Notes: generated by a model from the sequence alone, not told the origin. Shown: positions 1-7,455, numbered from the stretch's first letter. The stretch is 19,161 nucleotides of DNA from UBA1563 sp041667115 (GCA_041667115.1 JBAYFO010000068.1:1-19161), one strand, 5' to 3'. Numbers and translations are program-made.

Positions 1-82
1 ATGGAAAGCCGTGAAGAAATATTATACTCCGACGTTTTTTAACACCGGTTGTTACCACATTCAACTTTTCGTAAAGTTTCAT
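1..82 (-). CDS. Alpha/beta hydrolase, N-terminal fragment (runs off the left edge)
   Basis: Reading the minus strand from an ATG at 82-80 gives 27 uninterrupted codons to the window edge, beginning MKLYEKLNVVTTG and ending RSIIFLHGFP. The hydrophobic strand followed by HGFP is the typical first beta-strand and oxyanion-hole motif of alpha/beta hydrolase-fold enzymes (esterases, epoxide hydrolases, haloalkane dehalogenases). A good ribosome binding site (AAAGGTGAT on the minus strand) lies about 7 bases upstream of the ATG. The nucleophile, acid and histidine would all lie outside the window, so substrate and exact family cannot be named. The gene diverges from the sigma-factor operon starting at 188, and the 105-bp spacer must hold both promoters. 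I am fairly sure this is a real gene start, less sure of the family because only 27 residues are visible. Confidence 0.6.
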   Translation of the reverse strand, partial: MKLYEKLNVVTTGVKKRRSIIFLHGFP

Positions 83-187
83 AAATATCACCTTTAATTT
101 TGGTGATAAAATACAAAAAATATTTTTTATCCCTCAACCAACTTTTCATACATTTGTGCATCTTTTAAATAGCAACAATACTAATTT

Positions 188-709
188 ATGGAAACAAAGC
201 GACTTATATCTTTTTCAAATATTTATAGCAGCCATAAAAAACCCGTCTATCACTATGTGTTGAAAATGGTCCGTTCGTCTATGACGGCGGAAGATATTGT
301 GCAAAATGTTTTTATGAAATTATTTGAGAAGATGGCTACAGTAAAGAATTTTGAGAGTATACGGTTTTGGCTTCTTAAAACTGCACGAAACGAAGTTTAT
401 AGCCATTTCAGGAAATTGAAAAACCGTAAGGAAGAAACGCTGGAAGAGAATGAAGAAACTTTGCTCTCGTCGAATCTCTACAACGAAATTGAAGAGAAAG
501 AGATAAACGAAATTGTACGGAATGAAATAGGGTTGTTGCCGGTAGAACTTCGCGAAATCTTTGTGTTACGCGAATATTCCGGGTTGAGTTACGACGAAAT
601 TTCTCAACTGGTCGGTGTTTCAAAGGACCTTGTTAAAAGCAGACTCTTTAGTATAAGACAAAAATTAATAAAAAACGTATCAAAGAAAATTGGAGTAGAG
701 AAGAAATGA
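188..709 (+). CDS. RNA polymerase sigma-70 family factor, ECF type
   Basis: A 173-residue protein that should direct RNA polymerase to a small set of promoters. Region 2 spans about residues 10-80: AEDIVQNVFMKLFEKM (34-49) is the core-binding helix and IRFWLLKTARNEVYSHFRK (58-76) the -10-recognition helix. An acidic, charged linker follows (81-107). Region 4 covers about 108-162, with the helix-turn-helix LSYDEISQLVGVSKDLVKSR (133-152) for -35 recognition. There is no region 1.1 or region 3, as expected for ECF (group IV) factors, and the length is normal. The stop codon overlaps the start of the next gene (ATGA), which encodes a membrane anti-sigma factor, so the two are probably translationally coupled and the sigma factor is held inactive at the membrane until a signal arrives. 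The regulon is unknown; the TonB-like third gene suggests an envelope-related stimulus. Confidence 0.93.
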   Translation: METKRLISFSNIYSSHKKPVYHYVLKMVRSSMTAEDIVQNVFMKLFEKMATVKNFESIRFWLLKTARNEVYSHFRKLKNRKEETLEENEETLLSSNLYNEIEEKEINEIVRNEIGLLPVELREIFVLREYSGLSYDEISQLVGVSKDLVKSRLFSIRQKLIKNVSKKIGVEKK

Positions 710-1155
710 AATGCGATGATTACCAATTACTCATTCATGATTTTTTAGAAAATGAATTAGATAAGGAAAATCAGAAATTGTTGTTCGCACATTTAAGCGA
801 ATGTGAAAACTGTGCGAAATATCTTACCACAACGGTTTCAATCAATAGTGTAATAGCCGAAGATAAAAATTTCTTTCCGGCTTCACTTGATGAAAGAATT
901 TTTGAGGAAATTCCGGAAGAAAAAGCATCTATTTTTACAAATTTCTTTGCCGTTAAACTTCCGGCTTATTTCGCGTATGCACTAGTCGCGATTGTACTTT
1001 TACTAAGCTTCACTCTCCTAAGTGAAGTTAATAAATACAAAGATGAATTGCATCAAACTTCCGTGCAATTAAAAGAACAAAAAAGAACGGTTGAGCTTCT
1101 CTTTAACAGTCTTCCCACAGTTGAAGTTCACCCGGTTTCCAACAACAATTTATAA
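706..1155 (+). CDS. Anti-sigma factor with zinc-finger (zf-HC2-type) domain and one membrane span
   Basis: A 149-residue protein that probably sequesters the sigma factor encoded just upstream. The N-terminal cytoplasmic part has the anti-sigma zinc-binding signature HxxxCxxC (His29, Cys33, Cys36), with Cys3 a possible fourth ligand. Residues 87-105 form a single hydrophobic helix (AYFAYALVAIVLLLSFTLL). After it comes a charged, probably helical stretch (107-135) and a short tail, presumably extracytoplasmic. The start overlaps the upstream stop by 4 bp (ATGA), typical for sigma/anti-sigma pairs. The extracytoplasmic part is short (about 43 residues) and contains no recognisable sensor domain, so signal perception may rely on a partner, possibly the exported protein encoded next. 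Family assignment rests on the Cys/His motif, topology and context. Confidence 0.85.
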   Translation: MKCDDYQLLIHDFLENELDKENQKLLFAHLSECENCAKYLTTTVSINSVIAEDKNFFPASLDERIFEEIPEEKASIFTNFFAVKLPAYFAYALVAIVLLLSFTLLSEVNKYKDELHQTSVQLKEQKRTVELLFNSLPTVEVHPVSNNNL

Positions 1156-1167
1156 ATGAGGTGTATT

Positions 1168-1932
1168 ATGAAAAGAAATATTTTTTACTTTTTGCCCATG
1201 TTTTTTCTTTTAACTTTTGTTAGTCCTTTACGTAGTCAGGATTCTGATAATTCTGCAAAAGAGGAAACTCCTGTTATAGCACAAAATGTTGAAACAAAAA
1301 AAGATACACTTGATCCCAATGATTACACGTCTGTTGACCAAATGCCTTCAATCCTCTCAGATGCGAAACCAATTTATCCCCCACAAGCACTTAAAAAAAA
1401 TATTGAAGGAAAAGTTTGGCTCAAAGTACTTGTTGAGGCAAACGGCAACCCATCGAGTATTCAAGTAATGAAAAGTACTGATACTATTTTTGATAAAGCT
1501 GCCATTGCAGCTGCTAAAAATTACAAATTTGAACCAGCATTAAAAGATGACAAACCAGTAGCGGTTTTCGTGATAATTCCCTTTCAATTCAGTTTGTCTA
1601 AAGAGCCAAAACAAAGACAAGTTTCGCAAGATTGTTATTACGAGAATGCCGATGAAATGCCTAGTATTATTGGTGGAATGGAGGCCTTTATGAAAAAGTT
1701 GGTTTACCCTGAGATAGCACAAAAAACCAACATTCAAGGGAAAGTACTTTTCAAAGTATTCGTTGATGAGAAGGGAAATGTTACAGCAACTCAGATTCTA
1801 AAAGGGATTGGAGCCGGATGCGAAGAAGCTGCGGAAAAAACCATACGAGCGTCAAAATTTACACCGGCAAAACAAGATGGGAAAAATGTTCAGGCAACGG
1901 TAATTTTTCCAATTCAGTTTAAATTAAAATAA
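1168..1932 (+). CDS. Exported protein with two tandem TonB C-terminal domains
   Basis: I chose the ATG at 1168 (254 residues) because GAGGTG at 1158-1163 would serve as its ribosome binding site; the ATG at 1156 directly after the previous stop would place this inside the coding region. Residues 1-23 form a signal peptide or membrane anchor (KRNIFYFLPMFFLLTFV). Two repeats follow, each opening with a D-x-MPS-I motif: domain 1 about 65-143 and domain 2 about 175-254. Each has the TonB_C pattern of YP-x2-A, an (E/Q)GKV strand, V-(D/E)-x2-GN, a conserved F-x-PA segment and a final IPFQF/FPIQF strand. Classical TonB has one such domain after a proline-rich linker; neither the linker nor a canonical ExbBD-interacting anchor is evident. 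It sits third in the sigma/anti-sigma operon, so it may transmit or respond to the signal controlling them. A role in energising outer-membrane receptors is possible but unproven. Confidence 0.85.
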   Translation: MKRNIFYFLPMFFLLTFVSPLRSQDSDNSAKEETPVIAQNVETKKDTLDPNDYTSVDQMPSILSDAKPIYPPQALKKNIEGKVWLKVLVEANGNPSSIQVMKSTDTIFDKAAIAAAKNYKFEPALKDDKPVAVFVIIPFQFSLSKEPKQRQVSQDCYYENADEMPSIIGGMEAFMKKLVYPEIAQKTNIQGKVLFKVFVDEKGNVTATQILKGIGAGCEEAAEKTIRASKFTPAKQDGKNVQATVIFPIQFKLK

Positions 1933-1943
1933 AATACGCTGTA

Positions 1944-1974
1944 CTCAACTCACGTAACCTTTACGTGAGTTGAG
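1944..1974. terminator. Perfect 14-bp hairpin between convergent genes, probable bidirectional terminator
   Basis: CTCAACTCACGTAA (1944-1957) pairs perfectly with TTACGTGAGTTGAG (1961-1974) around a 3-base loop. It lies in the 48-bp gap between the stop codons of the plus-strand TonB-domain gene and the minus-strand PPDK_N gene. On the minus strand the stem is followed by a T-rich stretch, better suited to termination of the 1981-4962 gene. On the plus strand no U-tract follows, so termination there would be weaker. Confidence 0.7.
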
Positions 1975-1980
1975 CATCCT

Positions 1981-4962
1981 CTATTTAACTTCCGGTTTTA
2001 AAATAATTCCTTTGTTCTGCTGCCCGTTCATTTTTACAACGATTGGTTTTTCAAAATGGACATGGCGCGTAAATTCTAATTCTTCAACCGGTTCTTGCGC
2101 GGTAAGCCAATCCCAGTCAACAAAATCAGTATTCTTGTAAGAGTTTACGGTAAAATATCCAACGCGGAATGAAGTAATATTTTGAAAAAAATGTGAACCT
2201 TGCGAAGGCGTTACACTTAAATCTTTAAAACCGGATTCTACAATTACCGCAGCGCCGGAAATTTGATCCCACGTAACAGGAATGCCAAGCCAGGGATCAA
2301 GCGTTCCCCATCTGCCAACACCAATTAGTATGTACTGTCTCTTTTGCGCTATCAATTTTGTGTTTAACTGACTAACTTCAATTGCGGTTTCTCTACTTTT
2401 CGCGCGGTCAAATTTATGAAAATCAACCAACACAACATCATATATTTCATTTATCGTTCCATTACCAAGTACTTGATCACTAAGGCAAATAAGGTCCTCA
2501 TTATTAAATTTCCCAATATGGATTTCTTCAACTTCGCGGCTAAGCACAAGCGGGCGCATCTGTAGCATACCAAATTCTTTTGGTTTTCCTTTCGGCACGC
2601 TCATGTTCACGGCAAATTCAATTTCAATTGGAGTTCCCATTCCCCAACTACCGGTTGCAAGTAGTAAATCCAATATTTCCGGTAACGGAAATATTTTATT
2701 TTTTAGAACCGGAGCGAAGGTGACCACCCGCTTTCCAATCCGTGAAATTCCATCATGCACGGAATCATTTTCAGAAGAATAAGTTGAGCCAACAAATCCA
2801 AGCGAACCATCTTTTTCCGATTCATTCAAATCATATTTTTTTACCAACGTATCATGCGTTTCCACAGTGGTGTGGTCAACTATTCCTTTAAGATCAAGCG
2901 CATAAAAATCCTGCTGAGAATTTTTCACGGTTTCTTTAGCGGAAAAAAATTGAAGAAGATGTTTGGGATACTTAGGACAAAACCGAACCGAGTTTCCACC
3001 ATCAACAACAGTTTTACCAAGACCTAATGCAGCCATCGCAATTCCGTCTTGTGATTTTTGCGGAGCTACCGGATAGAAATTATATGACTTCGCTACTCCG
3101 GCAAAATCAGGATAAAATTTATCGTTCCGGGAAGTGCCGACTAGTTTTTGAATGACCACCGCCATCTTTTCTTCTTCCAGACGATACTGCGTGGCTTTCA
3201 TATAATTTTTTGCCGTTTTGAAAAAAGTAGAAGCGTAGACGCACTTAATACTTTGTAAAAGTTCTTCGAGCCGCCGCTTATTATCTTCAGCACTGTTTGG
3301 AATCATATAGGTTTGATAAACACCTGCGAACGGTTGAAACTGCGAATCCTCCAACAAGCTTGAAGAGCGAACAGCAAGCGGATCGTGAACAATATCTAAA
3401 AATTCCTTTAATTGATTGAGTACTTCTTCCGGGAAATATTTCGTCTCTAAAAATACTTTCATCAGATCAGCATCCTCAACCGTACTAAGAGCGATGTTCG
3501 TTAATTTGTTCTCGTCCATGAATTGATCGAAAACATCTGTACCAAGTACAACAGCCGAGGGGACATAAATATGAACATCCTCAAACCGATTTGCAATATC
3601 ATAATTAGTGATCAGCATGTTCACGAATCCGAGTCCACGAGCTTTTCCCCCTAACGAACCGCCGCCAATTCTAGCAAAGCTATTGTCGGGATCAAAATTA
3701 TCTTTCGTGAAATCAGTGATAATTCCCTTTTGCCGAATTTCCAAAAAGAGATTAATTGAATTAATAAGGTCCTGCCGCAGTTCTTCAACAGAAGCAAAAT
3801 CCGTAACTTTTCTAGGACGAAGACGATGCGCCAGCCAGAATTCGGTTCTCGCTTTCATCCAATTTGAAAAATGGTTCCTTGCTGCGTGGAATGTTATACT
3901 TTCTTCGGGAACAATTTTCAGCATCTCGGCAAGAGCGATTAAATTATTTGCCCGTCCGACTTGTTTGCCTTCCGGAATGCGGAAAATAAAATCACCAAAC
4001 CCGAAATTATTCATCATAAATTCACTCACTTCGTGAAGCAGGCGCGGCGAACCTTTAATTACAAACGATGCGCCAATTGCCGTTGCACTACTTTCATAAT
4101 CCGCATTGCTCGATTGAAGAAGAATTGGAATGTCACTTTGCGAAGCCAGAACGTTTTTGGCAAATTTTATTCCTGCTTCAGGATCTTTTTCACCGCCGTA
4201 ACGGAAATTAATGTCGGTGATAATTCCTAAAATATATTCACGGTATTTTTCAAAATTGTCCCAGGCTTCTTCGTAAGTAGAACAGAGTAATATTTTCGGA
4301 CGTGCGCGCATCCGTAAAAATTTGTGCGTTAAGTTCACTCCTTCAGAAATTAGCCTTTGCGACTGTTTGAAAATTTCCGCATAAATTAAAGGCAAATAGG
4401 ATGAATAAAATTTTACATTATCTTCTACCAGAATAATAACCTGAACTCCGGCTAAAGCGGTATCGTTAACAACATTAATCTTGTCTTCAACATATTTAAT
4501 AATGCCAATGAGGATGCGGTAATCACCCTGCCAGATGAAAATTCTTTCAAAGACGGATGTATCATAATTTGTGGTCAAATCTTTCCGCTCTTGATTATCG
4601 TACGCAAGAATAATAATCGGCGTATCAATACCGTTTTGCCTGATCTTTTCTGCAAGTTTTGTTACATGCATATCTTCAACGTGCAGCGTGGTAATAATTA
4701 GATCAAAATGATTTTCAGAGGCAAGCTCAATCGCTTCTTCACCGGTTGAGACGTGTGTAATTTCCGGTGCATGACTTAAGTTAAAGACTTGATATTCCTG
4801 GCGAATTAAATCGTAAAGTCGCCCGTCCTCTTCAAATAAATAAAAGTCGTACAAGCTTGAAACGAGTAAAATGTCGCGTACTTTGAAACGCATGACTTTT
4901 TGAAAATTTTTAATCCGGTTTCCAAAAAGTTCATTTGAACTTAAATCAGTTAGTTTATTCAT
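1981..4962 (-). CDS. Receiver-receiver-PPDK_N fusion protein (PEP/pyruvate-binding domain family)
   Basis: A 993-residue, probably cytoplasmic protein. Residues 29-160 look like a receiver fold in which the phospho-acceptor position is threonine (T91-T92 in DLIITTLHV), so it is likely a pseudo-receiver. Residues 174-316 form a second receiver with canonical residues: acidic pair E180-D181, acceptor D250 (GIITDINF), S284/S285, and K303 (FVIKGSP), with an insertion of about 40 residues after the first helix. Residues 430-805 match the ATP-grasp nucleotide-binding domain of pyruvate phosphate dikinase/PEP synthase: GGGSLGGKARGL (433-444), AVRSSSLLEDS (530-540), PIEIEFAV (778-785) and the terminal LQMRPL (800-805). 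The swivelling phosphohistidine domain and PEP-binding barrel are absent. The last ~190 residues are a domain I do not recognise, with GRWGTLDPWLGIPVTW (883-898) and SQGSHFFQNI (920-929). It is therefore unlikely to be a working PEP synthase; a regulated ATP-dependent phosphotransferase is one inference. Confidence 0.85.
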   Translation of the reverse strand: MNKLTDLSSNELFGNRIKNFQKVMRFKVRDILLVSSLYDFYLFEEDGRLYDLIRQEYQVFNLSHAPEITHVSTGEEAIELASENHFDLIITTLHVEDMHVTKLAEKIRQNGIDTPIIILAYDNQERKDLTTNYDTSVFERIFIWQGDYRILIGIIKYVEDKINVVNDTALAGVQVIILVEDNVKFYSSYLPLIYAEIFKQSQRLISEGVNLTHKFLRMRARPKILLCSTYEEAWDNFEKYREYILGIITDINFRYGGEKDPEAGIKFAKNVLASQSDIPILLQSSNADYESSATAIGASFVIKGSPRLLHEVSEFMMNNFGFGDFIFRIPEGKQVGRANNLIALAEMLKIVPEESITFHAARNHFSNWMKARTEFWLAHRLRPRKVTDFASVEELRQDLINSINLFLEIRQKGIITDFTKDNFDPDNSFARIGGGSLGGKARGLGFVNMLITNYDIANRFEDVHIYVPSAVVLGTDVFDQFMDENKLTNIALSTVEDADLMKVFLETKYFPEEVLNQLKEFLDIVHDPLAVRSSSLLEDSQFQPFAGVYQTYMIPNSAEDNKRRLEELLQSIKCVYASTFFKTAKNYMKATQYRLEEEKMAVVIQKLVGTSRNDKFYPDFAGVAKSYNFYPVAPQKSQDGIAMAALGLGKTVVDGGNSVRFCPKYPKHLLQFFSAKETVKNSQQDFYALDLKGIVDHTTVETHDTLVKKYDLNESEKDGSLGFVGSTYSSENDSVHDGISRIGKRVVTFAPVLKNKIFPLPEILDLLLATGSWGMGTPIEIEFAVNMSVPKGKPKEFGMLQMRPLVLSREVEEIHIGKFNNEDLICLSDQVLGNGTINEIYDVVLVDFHKFDRAKSRETAIEVSQLNTKLIAQKRQYILIGVGRWGTLDPWLGIPVTWDQISGAAVIVESGFKDLSVTPSQGSHFFQNITSFRVGYFTVNSYKNTDFVDWDWLTAQEPVEELEFTRHVHFEKPIVVKMNGQQNKGIILKPEVK

Positions 4963-5086
4963 AGGTATTACTTATTTTTCTATGGAGAATTTCTTCTACA
5001 AAATAAGAAGTTTTTATGAAAAGCAAGAACGAAGTTTTCTGTTAAAAAGCAAAAAGATTATTTTTATCCTAAAAAGGAAATGGTTT

Positions 5087-5683
5087 ATGAAAGAAATGTG
5101 GGACAAACGGTATAGTGAAAATACCTTCGTTTACGGAACGAAACCAAATGAGTTCTTTAAACAACAAATTGATGTTCTAACTCCCGGAAAGCTTTTACTG
5201 TTCGGTGAGGGGGAAGGGAGAAACGCTGTTTATGCGGCTTCCAAAGGTTGGGATGTTCTTGCTTTAGACTGGAGTGAAAAAGCCAGAGAAAAAGCCCTCG
5301 CCTTAGCAAGACAAAACAATGTTCTCTTTAGTTATGAAGTTGGGAATTTTTTAGACATCCCTGTTGAGCATTATTCATTCGACGCAGTTGCCTTAATTTA
5401 TATTCATCTGGAGGAGGAAGGACGCGAACAGCTTCATAAAAAAGCAATTACTTCATTGAAGCGTGGTGGTATGATTATTTTGGAAGCGTTTGACAAAGAA
5501 CAATTGGGAAAAACTACCGGCGGTCCGCAAAATATAGATGTGCTTTATTCCCTAGAAAACATGGTAACCGATTTTCAAGATTTGGAATTCACATATTTCG
5601 CTAAAGAAACTCTTCAACTTGATGAAGGGGATGGACACAAGGGAGAAGCTTTTGTTATTCGATTTGCCGGAATAAAGAAGTAA
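5087..5683 (+). CDS. Class I SAM-dependent methyltransferase, TehB-like
   Basis: I place the start at the ATG at 5087 (198 residues), preceded by AAGGA 8 bases upstream. An in-frame ATG at 4982 would add 35 lysine-rich residues with no family similarity, while the usual opening of these proteins, MWDKRY, follows right after the chosen start. SAM-binding motif I is LLLFGEGEGRNAVYAA (36-51), with Asp61 at the end of strand 2 (VLALDWS). Motif IV region is SFDAVALIYIH (97-107) and the post-motif GGMIILEAFD is at 127-136. The short length and sequence style match small-molecule methyltransferases annotated as TehB or thiopurine-methyltransferase-like; the real substrate cannot be read from sequence. 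Its stop overlaps the start of the glycosyltransferase gene (TAATG), implying coupled translation. It diverges from the receiver-PPDK_N gene across a 124-bp spacer. Confidence 0.85.
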   Translation: MKEMWDKRYSENTFVYGTKPNEFFKQQIDVLTPGKLLLFGEGEGRNAVYAASKGWDVLALDWSEKAREKALALARQNNVLFSYEVGNFLDIPVEHYSFDAVALIYIHLEEEGREQLHKKAITSLKRGGMIILEAFDKEQLGKTTGGPQNIDVLYSLENMVTDFQDLEFTYFAKETLQLDEGDGHKGEAFVIRFAGIKK

Positions 5684-6948
5684 TGAAAAAAGTCTTGTTC
5701 CTAACGTATTATTGGCCTCCTTCCGGGAAAGCGTCACTACATTTTCCACTTCAATTAATAAAGCACTTAATTGAATTTGGCTGGCAATCGACAGTTGCCA
5801 CTGTGGCAGAAGATACATTCACACAGAACGATGATTCGCTTCTTTCTGAAATTCCTGCCGATATAATAGTACACAAAATAAAAAGTTTTGAACCGTTTAA
5901 CCTTTATAGAAAATTCACCGGAAAGAAGGAAACCGAGCAGCTTATCGCTTCTGAAACAATTTCTAAAGAGAAAAAAAATCTTGCGCACCGGATTTCGATT
6001 TTGATTAGAATGAATCTCTTTGTTCCCGACGCACGAATCGGCTGGTATCCTTTTGCGGTAAAATTTCTTAAACATCTTTTAACCAATGAAAAGTTCGATG
6101 CGATTATTACCGTTGGGCCACCCCATTCAACACATCTTATCGGCTTACGCTTAAGCAAACTCTTCCATCTACCGCATATTCCAATATTCATCGACCCATG
6201 GGTGGACATCATATATTATAAGGATTTCAGAAGAAGCGCTCCGACTTTGGCACTCGACAAATATTTTGAAAAGAGCGTTTTGAAAAACGCCAGTCACGTA
6301 ATTTTTGTTACAAAGTCAATGCGCTCTAATTTTGTAGATAAATATCCGTTCGTCGTTGATAAATCAACAGTACTTTATTGGGGCTATAACGAAGAGAATT
6401 TCAGAGAAATTCTTTCAAAACAAAAATCCCCGGAAGAAAAGATCTTGTTACACGCAGGAAATATCTTTGATTACCAAAATCCAACACATCTCTGGAGAAA
6501 TTTGAAAGAAAGAATCTCACATGGAGAAAAATTTAAATTACAATTCGTTGGAACGGTTAGTCCCGGGATTAGAGAATCAATAATTAGTAACGGACTGGAG
6601 AAAGTTACAGAGTTTGTAGGATTTTTGCCATATCAAGAGGTTATCAATAAATTATGTAGGGCTGATTACCTCCTTGTTTGCACTACTGAGAAGCGGCACG
6701 TTCCCGGAAAACTTTTTGAATATCTGCGGTCGCAGAAGCCCATTCTATGTTTTGGAGATGAGAATCCGGAAGTTGAAGCATTAATTAAAGATGGAAACGC
6801 AGGAATGTTCTTAACTTATCAAAACAGTGGTGAAGAATTTTTCAAGAATATTCAATCCTTTTCGACCGATCTAACCTATGCGAAAGGTTTCGATAGGCGC
6901 AAAGCCGCTTCAATATTGGCTGATACTCTAAATAGACTTCGTGGTTAG
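5683..6948 (+). CDS. Glycosyltransferase, GT-B fold (GT4-like)
   Basis: A 421-residue cytosolic or membrane-associated sugar transferase. It opens with KVLFLTYYWPPSGKASLH (3-20), the donor/acceptor-binding N-terminal strand and glycine loop typical of GT4-like enzymes. The N-domain continues with FVPDARIGWYPFAVK (113-127) and IITVGPPHSTHLIGLRLS (141-158). The C-terminal Rossmann domain starts near residue 250 (ILLHAGNIFDYQNP) and contains FVGFLPYQEV (311-320) and RHVPGKLFEYLRSQKPIL (339-355), with E363/E366 in the nucleotide-sugar-binding region. There are no membrane spans. It overlaps the upstream methyltransferase by one base, so the two probably form a small operon acting on the same glycan or glycolipid. 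The donor and acceptor are unknown. It lies outside the larger glycan array on the other strand. Confidence 0.85.
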   Translation: MKKVLFLTYYWPPSGKASLHFPLQLIKHLIEFGWQSTVATVAEDTFTQNDDSLLSEIPADIIVHKIKSFEPFNLYRKFTGKKETEQLIASETISKEKKNLAHRISILIRMNLFVPDARIGWYPFAVKFLKHLLTNEKFDAIITVGPPHSTHLIGLRLSKLFHLPHIPIFIDPWVDIIYYKDFRRSAPTLALDKYFEKSVLKNASHVIFVTKSMRSNFVDKYPFVVDKSTVLYWGYNEENFREILSKQKSPEEKILLHAGNIFDYQNPTHLWRNLKERISHGEKFKLQFVGTVSPGIRESIISNGLEKVTEFVGFLPYQEVINKLCRADYLLVCTTEKRHVPGKLFEYLRSQKPILCFGDENPEVEALIKDGNAGMFLTYQNSGEEFFKNIQSFSTDLTYAKGFDRRKAASILADTLNRLRG

Positions 6949-7098
6949 GCCATTAAGACTAATTTCACCCTAATTTTATAAGGGTTTGGCTTCACAACTA
7001 AATTAAAAAAAATAAAAATAGTTGTTTCATTTGATTAAAAATCTTTTTAATTTTCTATTGAAATAACTTTTTACTAACATTACAAGAGGTATTGTATT

Positions 7099-7392
7099 AT
7101 GGCAGAAACAAAATCACTAACAAAGTCTCAAGTTCTTGATCACCTATCAAAGAAAACCGGGACAACAAAAAAGTTAGCCGGTCAGTTCTTGGATGAATTG
7201 GTAGCTCTCTCATATAAAGAAGCTAAGAAACAGTTCGTTCTTCCTGGCCTTGGCAAATTAGTTGTTGCCGCTCGGAAAAAAAGAATGGGCAGAAACCCTC
7301 AGACAGGTGAATCTATCGTAATTCCTGCAAGAAAAGTATTAAAGTTCAAAATTGCTAAACAAGCTAAAGATGCTGTGTTAGGTAAAAAATAA
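7099..7392 (+). CDS. HU-family histone-like DNA-binding protein
   Basis: A 97-residue basic protein that binds and bends DNA as a dimer and organises the nucleoid. The N-terminal helical half (SLTKSQVLDHLSKKTG, 6-21) forms the dimer body. The beta-ribbon arm carries the family signature GRNPQTGE (64-71), including the Pro that intercalates in DNA, followed by IPARKVLKFK. Relative to classical HU (about 90 residues beginning near the KSQ/KTDL region), it has a few extra N-terminal residues and FVLPGLGKL where many have a glycine-phenylalanine loop. The start has a good ribosome binding site (AAGAGGT, 7084-7090). It stands alone: a 150-bp spacer lies upstream, and a strong hairpin terminator follows. 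Confidence 0.95.
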   Translation: MAETKSLTKSQVLDHLSKKTGTTKKLAGQFLDELVALSYKEAKKQFVLPGLGKLVVAARKKRMGRNPQTGESIVIPARKVLKFKIAKQAKDAVLGKK

Positions 7393-7416
7393 ACTATTCC
7401 TCTTGCGAGAGTTAGT

Positions 7417-7445
7417 AAAAGGCATACTACTTATGTATGCCTTTT
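7417..7445 (+). terminator. Rho-independent terminator after the HU gene
   Basis: AAAAGGCATAC (7417-7427) pairs with GTATGCCTTTT (7435-7445) as an 11-bp stem around a 7-base loop, followed by C and six T residues (7447-7452). It lies 25 bases after the HU stop codon. The same stem is directly downstream of the convergent minus-strand operon (stop codon at 7458-7456), where it is followed by a short T run, so it may act in both directions. Confidence 0.85.
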
Positions 7446-7455
7446 CTTTTTTAAA

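Noticed and set aside
1..115. Plus-strand open stretch at the left edge (reads WKAVKKYYTPTFFNTGC and onward to a TAA near 115), which could be the tail of an upstream gene.
   Set aside because: It overlaps the minus-strand start, which has a ribosome binding site, an ATG and a recognisable HGFP motif; the plus-strand reading has no family-like C-terminus.
149..156. TACATTTG before the sigma-factor gene, matching the Bacteroidota -7 promoter consensus TAnnTTTG.
   Set aside because: No TTG-type -33 element is found at the usual distance upstream, and an 8-base degenerate match is common in AT-rich DNA. Not listed as a promoter.
3608..4230. Open frames on the plus strand inside the receiver-PPDK_N gene (142 and 89 codons).
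   Set aside because: They are antisense shadows of a long gene with clear domains; their translations show no domain pattern and no ribosome binding site.
4982..5086. An N-terminal extension of the TehB-like methyltransferase from an ATG at 4982.
   Set aside because: The 35 added residues are Lys/Phe-rich without family match, and a better ribosome binding site precedes the ATG at 5087, next to the conserved MWDKRY start.
5552..6212. Minus-strand open frames of 88-102 codons opposite the glycosyltransferase.
   Set aside because: Antisense to a well-supported glycosyltransferase; no plausible start context or recognisable product.
6949..7098. A possible hairpin (ACCCT ... AGGGT near 6968-6986) after the glycosyltransferase gene.
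   Set aside because: Only a 5-bp stem with a 9-base loop and no T-tract; too weak to call a terminator. I see nothing else distinct in this spacer apart from the HU ribosome binding site.
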